Part shown: in pieces, positions 21,439 to 32,766 of the stretch | How the letters are laid out: each line of letters starts with the position of its first letter | Numbering within the stretch: position 1 is the stretch's first letter | NCBI RefSeq assembly: GCF_030272615.1 | Contig: NC_081410.1 | Location: 568,809,152-568,873,151 of the forward strand | DNA length: 64,000 bases | Direction of reading: 5' to 3' | Source: Cryptomeria japonica | Lineage: Eukaryota; Streptophyta; Pinopsida; Cupressales; Cupressaceae | Made by a program: the position numbers and the translations under genes | Notes under the pieces: generated by a model | Databases searched by the model: none | Told to the model about the DNA's origin: nothing | What the model saw: the letters and a program-made list of their open reading frames with translations, nothing else

Positions 21439-22317
21439 GGATTGTCAACAAGCATTTGAGGATTTAAAAGTGTATTTAGCTAGTCCTCCTATTCTTCAAC
21501 CTGCCGAACCTTCTAAACCCTTTATCCTATATACAGCTGCTTCTTCTCATGCTCTCGCAGCATTGTTAGCACAACATGATAAAGATGGTAAGGAGTGTCT
21601 GGTGTATTACATAAGTCATACTTTACTCGATTATGAGACCCGATATTCTATGATAGAAAGACAATGCTTGGCCGTGGTGTTTGCAACTCAGAAATTGAGA
21701 CATTATCTTTTAAATTCAGAAGTCCATGTCATGGTTAAGTTTGATCCGTTGAAGCATCTTTTCTCTAAAACTGATTTGTCAGGACGTCTCGCTAAGTGGG
21801 TTATGATGTTAACTGAATTTGACCTTAAATTTGTTTCACAAAGAGCAATTAAAGGACAAGCGTTGACCGATCACTTAGTTGAGGCCCCTTCACCCTTCTC
21901 CTTCCCTAACCCTGAGTCCTTTCCTGATGACTTCATTCTTTCTATAGAAGAAGATGAAACTTGGGAGTTATTCTTTGATGGCTCTAAGTGTCGTACGGGA
22001 TCAGGGGCAGGTGTTGTTCTGATTTCTCCTACAAAGAAACCTATTCCCTTTTCATATCGTCTAAATTTCCTGTGTACCAATAACATTGCTGAGTATGAGG
22101 CTCTTATAGCAGGAATAAAAGCAGCCTTAGCTCTTAATATAAAACACATACATATCTATGGAGATTTGCAATTGATTATAAGACAAGTACAGGACTATAT
22201 CAAGCGAAACAGGACAAATTAGCACAATATAAAGACCTTGCTATATCTTTATTACAAAATTTCGATTCTTATACCATGGAACCTGTTCCTCGAAAAGATA
22301 ATTGACATGCGGATGCA
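21428..22317 (+). pseudogene. Gy2 RNase H and archaeal-type RNase H, frameshifted
   Basis: After the T-run frameshift the frame reads FQWNEDCQQAFEDLK and the canonical RNase H, where FILYTAASSHALAALLAQ has Ala in place of the first catalytic Asp. A second RNase H follows (about 21955-22300): WELFFDGSKCRTGSGAG, NIAEYEALIAG and IYGDLQLII keep Asp, Glu and Asp. This dual arrangement defines the Tat lineage. A second frameshift near 22195 ends the open frame at 22222. In the next frame the domain continues to NFDSYTMEPVPRKDN and a TGA at about 22303, just before the HADAMACVAS segment. Confidence 0.82.
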
Positions 22318-23715
22318 ATGGCATGTGTGGCTTCGTTAGTATCTTTACAGGACCCTATGGTTGATCTTAACTTCGTTATTCACAATCTTACTTCTCCAGC
22401 TATTGAAGATGATTCTAGCTTGGTAACATGTTGTGACTTTGTAGACTCAGATGAATGGTTCTCGCATATTGTAAGATATTTGACCGATGGTACCTTCCCT
22501 AATTCTGCTAATAGGAACACTAGGGCTAGAATCCGCAAGTTGTCTGCTAGATATATCATCCTTTCTAATGTCCTTTATCGAAGGGGTTATGATGGTCTTC
22601 TCCTTCATTGTCTTAACAAGTCGGAAATCCCTATTGCCCTTGAAGAGGCACATTCAGGTGCCTGTGGGGGGCACTTTGGGGGCAAATCCCTGGTTCATAG
22701 GCTGCTTCGTATGGGATACTATTGGCAAACTATGCAGAAGGATTCCTTTTCATTTGTTAAGAAATGTCATCAATGTCAACAACACAATAACCTGATTCAT
22801 GCTCCTGCCCAAGAACTTCGCTCTCAGGTAGCTTCTTGGCCCTTCTCCGCATGGGGTTTGGATCTTATTGGAAAAATCTCTCCTCCTTCATCTCAAGGAC
22901 ACACCTTCATTATAACCGCAACAGATTACTTTACGAAGTGGGTAGAAGCCATTCCTCTTCGCTCTACTACTGCTGAAGTGATTTGTCAATTTCTTCTAGA
23001 AAACATTATTTCTCGATTTGGGATACCTTCCACTATTATATCAGATAATGGAACATCGTTTAAGAACAAGGATGTGAAGAAATTCCTCGAGAAGTATCAT
23101 ATCAAACATCGATTTTCTACACCGTATTACCCTCAGTCAAATGGTCAAGCCGAATCATCTAATAAGATAATTGAGCAAATTCTTCGTAAAACCGTAAATA
23201 AGCATGGTAAGGATTGGAGTAACCAGCTAATCTATGCTCTTTGGGCTTACCAAATGAGTGTACGAATTGCTACGGGAACTACTCCTTATAATCTTGTTTA
23301 TGGTGCTGACGCTATTATGCCCTTAGAGTTAGAAATTCCATCACTTAGGGTTTCTCTTAAAGGTATAGTAGATGATGACTCCTATAGAGAACAACGACTT
23401 CAACAGCTTGAGATGCTTGATGAACAGCGTATAAACACTCTTGAGCATATTCAAGCGTATCACAAAACTCTACAGCGAAGCTATAATGATAAGGTCATTC
23501 AACGTTCCTTCTCAGTAGGTGATTTAGTCCTTTATGAGAATCAATGCAATGTGAATGCCTTGCCGGCCGAAAAGGGAAAATTTAGTCCTAATTGGCTTGG
23601 ACCATATATCGTCATTGAGGATTATGGATCAGGTGCTTACAAAATAGTGGATGTAGACGGTACACCTCTTAAAGAACCTATCAATACTATGCACTTGCGT
23701 AGATATTATGCTTAA
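22318..23715 (+). CDS. Gy2 integrase
   Basis: A 465-codon open frame that continues the polyprotein; its first Met is internal, not a true start. HHCC zinc domain: HSGACGGH, then CHQCQQ. Core: WGLDLIGKI (Asp), IISDNGTSFKNKDV (Asp), NGQAESSNKII (Glu), all three catalytic residues present. The C-terminal part has FSVGDLVLYENQ and ends INTMHLRRYYA, the usual end of plant Tat pol. Integrase joins cDNA ends to target DNA. It is the best kept part of pol, and PMD lies convergently downstream. Confidence 0.9.
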   Translation: MACVASLVSLQDPMVDLNFVIHNLTSPAIEDDSSLVTCCDFVDSDEWFSHIVRYLTDGTFPNSANRNTRARIRKLSARYIILSNVLYRRGYDGLLLHCLNKSEIPIALEEAHSGACGGHFGGKSLVHRLLRMGYYWQTMQKDSFSFVKKCHQCQQHNNLIHAPAQELRSQVASWPFSAWGLDLIGKISPPSSQGHTFIITATDYFTKWVEAIPLRSTTAEVICQFLLENIISRFGIPSTIISDNGTSFKNKDVKKFLEKYHIKHRFSTPYYPQSNGQAESSNKIIEQILRKTVNKHGKDWSNQLIYALWAYQMSVRIATGTTPYNLVYGADAIMPLELEIPSLRVSLKGIVDDDSYREQRLQQLEMLDEQRINTLEHIQAYHKTLQRSYNDKVIQRSFSVGDLVLYENQCNVNALPAEKGKFSPNWLGPYIVIEDYGSGAYKIVDVDGTPLKEPINTMHLRRYYA

Positions 23716-24312
23716 ATTCTTCACTTCTTATCTATCTTCTTCAACATTGGATAATATTTTAGTATTTCTTAATTAAAAGCAAAATAGAATTAAATGTTAT
23801 GATGTTTGATCTATATTGCTTCGTTCCTGACAAGTATTTCTTCTTAATTTATAGTTTGTCTTGAATTCATTAATGTAAATTGTAAAAGGTTTACATTTTC
23901 ATAATACTAGCATATTATACAGTGTCTTTATGTGTTAAGTAGAATCGTATCATGTTGTGTTTAAGTTCAAAATTAAATCACATTAGTTGTATGATTCTTA
24001 GACTTAATGCATATTTCCTCCTTATCATCAATGTTGTACTTGATTAAATATTTTAATTAAGTCACACATGTATCAATTTAATCATGGAGCATTGAGAAAT
24101 CAATCACATAGAAATTAAATCCTGAACATACATGTACATTTACCAAATGTATTAGATTTAATCAAAACAAAATATACATTGTTTTAGGCATTAAAGATAA
24201 CACATTTGAGACAAAAACGAGAAGCATGTATATATACATATATATGTGTGGATCATGTACAAACATAGGTCACTGTATATCCAAACTGTGATCTCTCTCT
24301 TACATCATACAA
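23716..24312. other. Gy2 space between integrase and PMD 3' end
   Basis: AT-rich DNA without reading frames, holding the convergent 3' ends of the pol transcript and the PMD gene. A short TA/CA simple repeat lies at about 24229-24248. No other structure is seen. Confidence 0.6.
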
Positions 24313-26933
24313 TCATCTCCTATCCCTAGGGCTAGTGGCGGGAGAGTGACGACTAGATGCTCCCTCCTGATCTGGCCGTGGAGGTGGACCCATGGGTGTA
24401 TAGCGCGATACAGATCGTGAGTGACTCCGAGAGGAACTCCTACGATCCCTATCCATGAGGATCGCACGATAGGTGGTAGCCTCGGTCTGGGCCGCTACTA
24501 GATCTCGCCGCACCTGCTGGAGGTCCTCTGATAGGACTCTCTCTCTCTGCTGCGCCTGATGGAGATCCTCCGATAGGATTCCCTCTCTCTGCCGCGCCTG
24601 ACGGAGATCCTCTGATAGGACTCTCTCTCTCTCCCTCCATATATCTACCTGTAATCGGAATGGGAAAAACAAATCCTCATGCCGACCTGCGTTCCCCTGA
24701 GGCCTGTAGGTAATCTGTGAGGAACTAGGAATCTGTGCTATCATGGAGATGTCTGTCATTGCCTGCTGAATCAAGGAACGCCATTCCTACACATTAGCTG
24801 TGGCAGTAGAATAGATCTTTTTTAGTACCATTCTATATCATCAAAGCATTAATCAATCAATATAAACCTACTATACCTGGATCTCCCTCGCGCCAGTAGG
24901 GATCATGATATGGTAGCATCTGTGACTGAGAATCGCTAGGCTCCCCTCGCTCGTATACTCTATTCACGATGGGTGTAGGCTGGACGGTACTGGTGACAGG
25001 TCTCCGTATCGCCTCCTGTTCCCCCTGTTGGGGAATAAAAGGTGGGTCCAGGGCTATGGTATCATCTCCTGAATGGTGGGGAGCTGCATCCGACTCCTCC
25101 TCATCATCTCTATCATCCTCCTCCTCGTCCTCCTCGTCATCCTCATCCTCATCCGCATCATCACCTGCATCCTCCTCGTCCTCCTCTCTATCTGCATCCT
25201 CCTCCTCCTCGTCACTAGGCTGATCGCCTGTAGGTGGATCAGGATCTCCCGCCTCCTCATGATCCTCTCCCTCATCTGGCTCCTCTGACCTGGATCCCTC
25301 GTCCTCGTCTCAGTCTCCATGTCTCCATGGGCCTGGATAGCCTGTCGGATGATCTGGTGGAAAGATAGGACCTGGATATGATCTCATGAACCATGAAATA
25401 TATCTACGCTATGCTCCAGGCTCTGCAGAATAGTCAGTGACTACATCCTGATCTGATCCCTCTAAGTCTGTCATCTCGATATCATCCACCGTCGGTCTTG
25501 CTACTGCTCTAGGTCTGGGAAGGACCTGTGAGTGTCGAGTATAGATGGGCACATCGGCTGGAACACACTGCTCTAGTCCGAACTGCCTCCGTACTCGGTC
25601 AAAGTAGAAAGGGACTATGATGTGTGCATATCGTCCTCGCAGTAGGCGGTTCCTCTGTAGACATGCTAACTGTCTCTCCATACCATCCCATCTGTGCATC
25701 CGTAGGTAAGGTCTCCACACTGTCACCTCGGCTGTCAGTCTATCAATAGTCACTCTCCAATACAACAAATCCCCAAATCTCCACTCGCTGGTCAATGGAT
25801 AAGCGAACACCCTCGGTCGCTCGCTCGCTATACTCAGTGGATAGCCGACAGGCCTGGTGCATGTGAAGTGCTCTAAGATCCACACCTACAGAAGTGTGCA
25901 TGTCATCAAACTACAACCCTGTCCGAATACATACTCCTCAAGGTCGTGATAGAGATGTGCAAGCATACTCCGACCCCATGCATAAACTCTCCTATGTCTC
26001 TCCATCCCTCTGATACACCATGTGAGGCCCCCATGCATGTGTGTCCCTCGCCCATTAGGGCAGACGACTAGTGCTATGATGGCTATCATGAGGCGTCTCA
26101 GAAGTGGTACCTCCCCTGTAGGATGTAAGAGCCAGTTGACCATGATACGACCTCTCGTCTCGCTCGGCATGACTCTCCCTATGCAGTACATCTGCTCCCT
26201 CTGATGATCCTCTGCTACCCGATCAGTCGCATATGTGACTGTCACTCCTCTGATAGGAAGACGCAGTATACGGTACACATCCTCGAGTGTGACCGTCAGC
26301 TCTCCTACCGGAAGGTGAAAGGTACAGGTGTCCGGATCCCATCTCTCCATCAGTGCCATCAGCATCGCAGGATGAAATCGAATGGCCGGCATAAGAATCA
26401 TGTACCACAATCCTACTATCGATAGGGTGTCTCTCTCTGACTGAGTCAGCCGTGGAATCTGGTCTCGCAAAGTGCGAAGGATGTGTCCCGCTGTGTGCTC
26501 TCTCATGTACGGGAGACCCTGCAAAATGAAAACATGACCAAAATCAGTATTCAATCATCGAAATCGCAAATGCAAACTGTTGAACATTGAATGCTTGCCT
26601 TGTAACCCCTCGCCAGGCCCTAATTGGGGACCATGGCGCCCTGTCAGGGACCATGGCGCCCTGAGGGGACCATGGCGCCCTGTCAGGGACCATGGCACCC
26701 CTGTCAGGGACCATGGCGCCCTGGGGGGACCAGGGCGCCCCTCAGGGACCAGGGCGCCCTAGGTGGGCCCCGGTCGGCGTTCTGGGTCCGCATTCGATCA
26801 TAGAAAAGTCAAACATGCGAGAAATCAAAAGTCAAACGTTCAGTCAACTCACCTCGTCCAGTGGCTTGTTGTCGATCACGGCCTGGCGCAGGATCTCGAT
26901 CCTCGTGGGACGCTCCGGTCATCGTGAAGGCAT
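24313..26933 (-). pseudogene. Antisense plant mobile domain (PMD) gene inside Gy2
   Basis: Read on the minus strand, three exons fit: 26933-26853 (27 codons, ATG), 26518-24877, 24797-24313, with introns bounded by gtgagt/gcag and gtatag/acag and phases that join correctly. Exon 2 encodes GLPYMREHTAGHILRTL, then FHLPVGELTVTLEDVYRILR, the hallmark of the PMD family (Pfam PF10536), then VWILEHF, VTVWRPYL and YISWFMRSYPG. A long Asp/Glu run follows at about 25080-25310 and exon 3 is a heptad-like tail with three ER(V/G)LSEDL-type repeats, ending in Ser/Arg. Five in-frame stops (codon 5 TGA, TAG at 25888, TAG at 25411, TGA at 25312, TAG at 24789) each differ from CGA or CAG by C to T. PMD proteins (MAIN/MAIL1 in Arabidopsis) act in transposon silencing; transposon-borne relatives are known. 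Confidence 0.8.
26620..26765 (-). repeat. GC-rich minisatellite in PMD intron 1
   Basis: About seven units of 18-22 bp around GGGACCATGGCGCCCTG (later units GGGACCAGGGCGCCC). It lies wholly inside intron 1 (26852-26519). The same core is present in both LTRs of this element in the opposite orientation. Confidence 0.75.
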
Positions 26934-27503
26934 GGTGATGGATAGGTGGGCTCCGCTGCACTGAATAGTATCCTGAAATTGACAAAGTGACGAATACAAG
27001 TGTCACTTTCAAAGTATATACTCTTGTTTGTTTATTCTTACTTCTTAAAACCCTAATTTTTATCCTATCCTTCATTTTATCATAACTTGAGTTTGGGAGA
27101 TGCGATTTTCGAGCCATTTGTTGCATTGGAATCATATTTTCCTTCTCCTACTCTCAGGATGTTCCAAAAAGTGCTCTGATGAAGCCTATTTAGTGAACAC
27201 CCCTCATCAATACTCTATTACACAATTTGTCGCAAGTAAACATGCTACCCTGTTTCACCTCCCTAAATAAGCAAGTCGAAACAGGGGGGGGCATATAGCT
27301 ACTCACAGATTTCATCACTTTCCCTAGTAAGCATTAGGTGATTTTTGTGATCTAACGTTTGTTTTGTAGGGTGCGGTTCCTAACTGTGTACTGCAGATAC
27401 CGCTGGGGGCTTCGTCCGACGACTTATGGATATATCCTTTTTCAAATAATGTTTACTTTTTTGTACTTTAGCTTGCATATGCACGTAGTACTCATATGAC
27501 CGC
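26934..27503 (-). other. Gy2 region upstream of PMD, before the polypurine tract
   Basis: This would contain the PMD promoter (minus strand) and the 3' untranslated part of the plus-strand element. A hairpin is present: CCCTGTTTC at 27248-27256 pairs with GAAACAGGG at 27278-27286. No clear TATA box is assigned. Confidence 0.45.
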
Positions 27504-27519
27504 TAAAGTGGGGGCTAAA
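27504..27519 (+). other. Gy2 polypurine tract
   Basis: TAAAGTGGGGGCTAAA directly before the TGTAG start of the 3' LTR; the plus-strand primer site of a gypsy element. Confidence 0.85.
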
Positions 27520-29167
27520 TGTAGCATCGTAAATTGTACGCACTTGCTAGGGTGATACAATTTCGCACCTAGTTTAGCACCCGCCTTAGTGCGTTTTGCA
27601 TTCTGCATTGCATTTCTCCTTAAGCACTTAATTAATCAAATTAATTAGGTCTAAGGCCCTATTTCATCATTTTCTACATCACAAAGTTGGGCCCTTTCAC
27701 TAAAGCGCGCCCTTTGCATTTTATTCTTCCAATACACCACTTAATCAAAAACCCTAATTAAGTCCTATTTCGAACTTGGGGGCTTGGTTTCGGGGTCTAA
27801 ACATCTCGAAATCACCTGTAACTTCGGGATTCTCTCTAAAATCATCATATCCGATGGCCCTGAAAATTTGGTGAAAAGTTGTCGGGACCATGGCGCCCAT
27901 GCAACATGGTCCCGGACATTTTTCCCGAAATTTTGGGAGCACGATCCAATCATAAAATAAAGCTTAACCCCAAGAAATTGGCGGGATATTCAATCTCTAG
28001 GTCGGCCAAAATACGAATTTATGACCTAGGGTTTCATACATAAGAGCTCTCTTTCTTCATTTGAAAGGATCGGATTTTGGTTTCCAGGAACTTCATATGC
28101 AGCGAAAGAGAAGATCTTTGAATACTTCAACAACACTCAACATCATTCTATCAAGCATCTATCAAATTCATTCATTCATCCAATTAGGGCTTGGAAGACA
28201 TTGAAGAACAATAGGAGATTACCGACTGAAGATTGGCTTGTACTCCTCCCTTGAGGGTTGGGTATGATTTCATATTGTTTTCATGTCCTCACATAAGCTT
28301 TGATATATCATTTATTCATGCTTTAGATCACATTGCATCTTGATTTAGAGCATTTGCATTATCATTTACAAGCAATTAGGGTTTACTTTCTAGGTTGCTC
28401 TAGTTTGCTTTCTTGCATTTTGGACCTTGCACACACACTAGGTCTGCACACACAATACATTTTACAAAAAAACTTGGCTATTCGTGGAGGTGGAAATCAC
28501 CAAAGCGGGGGTTTGACTAAGGCAAAACCCTATATAGCCACCCTTCCCCCTTTTCAGATATTATTGCAGGTTTCAGGATTCGGACGACGCCGCAGGACAC
28601 AGATCCGGAAAGAGGAGACTGAGATAGAACTCTGTGTGCAATTGCAGCTCAGAAGACTGGGACAGGGGCGCTGGGCACCCTTGTCCTACCAGGACAGGGG
28701 TGCTGGGCACCCTGGTCCCTGGGACAGAGGCGCTGGGCGCCCTGGTCCTCCGGACAGACAGCTTTCCGACAGTGTTTCAGGGTGCAAAACAGTGGTTTCC
28801 GGTGCAGTTTTCAGGACAGTGGCGCGCGCGCCCCCGTCCCGAACATTTTCAGTCCGATTTCAACTCCGGGTACATATCTGCATTCTTATTTTATCCTTAC
28901 ATTTACAGCTATTCATTGCTTAATCTCAATTCTGCAAACTTGTTACTAGTTCATACTTACATTTTGAGGTTAGGGTTTGAACTTGTATCATTTTAGCTTT
29001 CAATTTCAACAAGGGAATAGAAATCCTAATAGATATCCCGTGGCTCTCTCTTTCACCAAAAGAAGTAGCCAACCGTGCGATATCTCTAGGCTCTTTCGTA
29101 TTCCGCAATGTGTGTCAAAAGTTAGGATTAGGGTACATTGTCCTAGTCTCGCTTTTTCCCCTACACA
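27520..29167 (+). repeat. Gy2 3' LTR (1648 bp)
   Basis: Near-identical direct repeat of 16316-17974, with a few scattered transitions and an 11 bp deletion between short direct repeats (gacagt) near 28765. Ends ACACA followed by the GTATG duplication at 29168-29172. The 196-codon open frame at 28333-28923 is LTR DNA and is broken in the other LTR. Confidence 0.95.
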
Positions 29168-29172
29168 GTATG
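29168..29172. repeat. Gy2 target site duplication, right
   Basis: GTATG, identical to 16311-16315. Confidence 0.95.
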
Positions 29173-29558
29173 TTGTATTCACTGACACATGTGCCTTCAA
29201 GTGGTTTCAGTCTTGTATATGCATTAGGGTTCCAACTTGCATATACACTCGAGTGCTGAGCAATTGGTGTCAATTCATGGTCGAGCCCTCCATCTTAAGT
29301 GTTGTAATGTATGATGGTAAAAGGAGGGGAAGCATCTGGTTGAGCAAAAGGGGTTAGAAAATTGTCAGTGCCCGGTAGATACAAGGAGGAGAGAAACCCT
29401 GATAGTGCCCTTTGCCATTGCTGCAAAGGGGGAGAAAGATTTTGTAGTATACTGCATACTACATGTGTGAGAATCCATGGATCACACAAAGGGGGAGAGA
29501 GAATATGTAATATGTCAGATACTGCATGTGTTAACATCAATGCCAAAGGGGATATTTT
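29173..29558 (+). other. Cp4 3' untranslated region with purine tracts
   Basis: Continues the Cp4 sequence interrupted at 16310. It has three copia-type purine tracts: 'gcaaagggggagaaag' near 29422, 'cacaaagggggagagag' near 29486 and 'atcaatgccaaaggggata' near 29537. The last is next to the LTR start and is the likely plus-strand primer; the others look like extra copies. Confidence 0.6.
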
Positions 29559-32037
29559 TGGTATTGTGTTGTCATTAATGTCAACTGGTATGCAAATATA
29601 GTTGATGTGCAGTCTTTGATGTCAACCAGTCTAGTAGGTAGTTGATATAGTCTGTCACCGATAAGGAAATAATGTCAATTGGTAAGTGATGTGTTGACAG
29701 TGTGTTGTTGTCAACCGACAAGCTTATGACCAATGTACAAGTAGAGAGAAAGATACTGGTCAGTTGATTGTGATGAAGAGGGGGAATGTTATCTAAATCA
29801 CATCAACATAGAAGGTGAAGTATGTACAGGTCACCAGTATGTTGTATGGATGAAGAACATCAAGACTCCCACTGGATAAAGATGTAGTCACCAAATGAAG
29901 AAAATACTAGTAGTAAGAGTACCCAAACCAGATCACATGAGTCTATTTGAAGATATGTTGCTCAAATAGGCAAGCCACATTGGTGTATTGTAAGATGCAG
30001 ATGACACTTAAATCCTCTCCCACCGGTAAGTGGAGCTTATCTCCTATTATGAAAAGTGTATATCATAATTATGTGAGATAAAATAAAAGATTTAAAGGTA
30101 GGTGATTGAAGGCTCACACCAGATCTATCAGTGAATCACAAAGATGCATCAAGTGCATGGAATCAGGGATATGCATTGGACTGAGAGCAAAGGCATGATG
30201 AGTTGCCGCGACAATTGAAGAGTGATGGGTCTGTCACTTTGACAAATGGGTTGAGATGATGTCCAAATTGATAATTGAGAAAGGCATAACAACAGCTGCA
30301 GATAGAGAGTGCAACTAGTATGCATATGCCTCAGAAGTAAACAACTAAAGGTTGATGGCATGATATCATCAAGGGTGCCTACCAGTAAGTATGAGAACCA
30401 ATAAGAGAGAAAAGAGGCTAAGTGATGTGCTCTTAGCTGATGAAGATGTGAATGCTATGGATAGGCATTTCTGGTGACTGATTAAGGTGTCCTAATGGCA
30501 GAGCAACAAAGGGCAAACATGATGGTTAATCGACAAAGTGTGAGATACCAACAGGGTTAAAGAACCAGTAGAAGAACCCAGTAATGGATTTGGTCGATGA
30601 TCCCATCCATACTGACATAGATGATCTAGTAAAGATGGATGCTGACATAGGGGCCCCATGGAGGTTAAGTAGAATGCATGCACAAGTTGGCTTATTGAGT
30701 TGGTAAAGTATCAGGCAAGGAGGTAGTTGGTGACATGTCAAAATTGATGTTGACTGCATGATTCATGGGATTTGCAACAAAGGTTTATGGATCGAGGTCA
30801 AACAGACAACAAAGATCTAGAACAAAATATTTGAGTAGATCAAGATAGGTGAAGGGAACCGCAAAACCATTCTTGGTGATCGACCAAGAAATCCGCTAAC
30901 AGGTTAAATGCAGATTGCTAAATGAGGAAGGCATGTTCTAGAAGGCAATACAATGGTGGGATTGATTGATATGTTGTATTTCATCAATCAAGGAGATCAG
31001 ATCTGATAAAATCTGATTGGATTTAGTTTTCCTTAGGGTCAAAGAAGAAACCCTAACCGTCTGAAGTTTGAATTGGTTTTTGGCGAGAAAACCAGTTTAT
31101 AAATATACAAGGCAAAATTGATGAATGTTGCCGCTGAATGAGAGAGTGTTGTTGCAAGTGAGAGGAGAAATGAGTCAAGTAAGAAAAAGGAAATGTAAGA
31201 AGAGACTGAGGGTGAGAAAGAGATAATCTGGTTGAAGGGTTCAACTGACATCAGTAAGGCCAGTGACAGTCAGCCATTGAGTTTGGCAGAGGAGAGAATC
31301 GACTGTGACCAAAGTGGTAGAGAAGAGTTGTAGATGATTACAGAGAAGGCAAGAAAAGAACCAGCAGAGTGTAGTACTGGTGGAAAGAAGTAGTGTAGTA
31401 GAGAGAAGAGAGAACCGACAGAGAGAAGAACCAAAAAAGAGTAGAACTGGCAAAGAAGTAGAGGAGGCTGAACCAGTAAGGTTGCAGCAGCGGGAGGGTG
31501 ATCAAAGAACCGATAGTAAACTGGACAAAAGATCCGATAGAGGGATTTGCAGAAGAGTTACATAATTCATTTATAACAAAACTATTTCTTTTGTAACTGA
31601 ATATACTCATAGTAGGTCACTGAGTTGGAGCTCGGTGAAGGGGTTGTAGCTCCTTGGGTTGTTGCCCAAAATCAGGGGTTGGTGCACTAAATCAAGGGTT
31701 GGTGCTCCTCGGGTTGGTGCCCTAAATAAGGGATTGGTTCTCCTTGGGTTTGTGCCCTAAACATTGTAATCATAGTTTCATTGTGAGGCTAGATTGAAGC
31801 AGTAGACTCCAGTAGCATTTCTCACCCAGGTTTTTCCCATCTTGGGTTTTCCTCATATGTACTGGTGTTATGTGATCTTCCCTTATGTGTGATTCTTTTT
31901 GTGTTTAGCTCCCATCTAACCGGTAAGACTACTTTCTGTTGGATGTGATAATCAATATAAACACATAGGACTGATAAAGGGAAAAGTTTGTAAACCACTG
32001 ATTCACCCCCCCTCTTAATGGCACATTGTGTCTAACA
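29559..32037 (+). repeat. Cp4 3' LTR (copia type, about 2.5 kb)
   Basis: Starts after the purine tract at TGGTATTGTG and ends 'tctaaca' after the phrase 'gattcaccccccctcttaat', the typical tail of the copia LTRs of this window. Its last 400 bp align well with solo LTR sL1 (55440-55837), including a short tandem of 'gggttggtgccctaaa' units at 31640-31760. It contains many ACCGGT-like words and no genes; the small open frames on the minus strand at 30149-31610 are low-complexity Ser/Leu-rich shadows. Confidence 0.65.
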
Positions 32038-32711
32038 CTACTATACCCTCATACTGTCTAAGCTCAAATAACCTCCACTCATACTCATCTAATATCATTT
32101 TTTCTTCCTAAGGTTATGGAACTCATCAGCCTTACGCTGCCTCCAATGATCTGAAAGGAATCTATCTCAGAAACACTCTAAAAATAACTCCCATGTAACT
32201 ATAGTAATATCCAAATGTAGCTTTCTCTCCTTTGTACACCACAATGTGGTAGAAAAGTCGCGTAGGTGCATAATGGCACACCTAGCCTTGGTGTTATTTC
32301 TATACAAATATATATCAAAACATCGACTCAAGTCTAATAGCCAAGTCTCTGCCTCCATACCGGTACCTAAACCATCAAAGGTTGGAGGATGAGCTCTCAA
32401 TAACTCCCTCATATGATTGGCTGCTATCTCCTCCTAGGAGAATGTGAGTGCTCTCTCTCCTGATGCTCAGACTACTGTGAATCTTCGTATCTATCCTCAC
32501 CTTGTCTATCCTCCTCTTTCCTTGGCCCTAAATGGCCAATAAGCTCCTGCAGGGCTACCACTAACTACGCTATTGAAACACCACCAAGCTTCTCCTGGCG
32601 ATGCTCATTATTATGTGATTCCTCTAAAACCTTAGGGCAAGGATTCCTATGATTCCCCATGTGATTGGCACAGCCACTTCTAGGTCCATGCCCTCTGCAC
32701 CTAGTAGGCAT
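32038..32711 (-). pseudogene. Gy3 gag remnant (Ty3/gypsy), broken
   Basis: On the minus strand, ATG at 32711 opens MPTRCRGHGPRSG, an Arg/Gly-rich N-terminus. After several stops comes a Retrotrans_gag domain: HPPTFDGLGTG, EAETWLLDLSRCF, NTKARCAIMHLRDF, TVTWELFLECF, then RFLSDHWRQRKADEF. A TGA near 32164 and a frameshift in the A-run near 32105 interrupt it, and it is cut off at 32037 by the end of the Cp4 LTR. The matching primer site is at 62847-62858 on the other side of Cp1. Confidence 0.75.
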
Positions 32712-32766
32712 CCTCACTAGACAAGACACAAGGGAATACTATAAGCCACTAAGATAGGAAACTAAT
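32712..32766 (-). other. Gy3 leader fragment
   Basis: Short untranslated piece of Gy3 between gag and the Cp1 insertion point; it continues at 62725. Confidence 0.5.

Larger units (their letters stand above)
16316..29167 (+). mobile_element. Gy2: Ty3/gypsy (Tat-like) element with PMD gene, no gag
   Basis: LTRs at 16316-17974 and 27520-29167 start TGTAG and end ACACA, with an exact 5 bp target duplication. Inside, on the plus strand, are protease, G-patch, RT, degenerate RNase H, archaeal-type RNase H and integrase; on the minus strand is a three-exon plant mobile domain gene. Only about 165 bp separate the LTR from the start of the pol frame and no capsid domain is seen, so gag would have to be supplied by another element. 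The LTRs are nearly identical by eye, so insertion is recent compared with Gy1, yet pol has two frameshifts and one stop. It inserted into Cp4. Confidence 0.93.

Noticed and set aside
24969-25223. Plus-strand poly-Ser protein
   Set aside because: It is the complement of the Asp/Glu-rich stretch of the antisense PMD gene (GAG/GAT repeats read backwards as CTC/ATC).
24313-26554. Host gene captured by the window
   Set aside because: The PMD gene lies wholly between integrase and the polypurine tract of Gy2, inside its target duplications, so it is element cargo and not a host locus.
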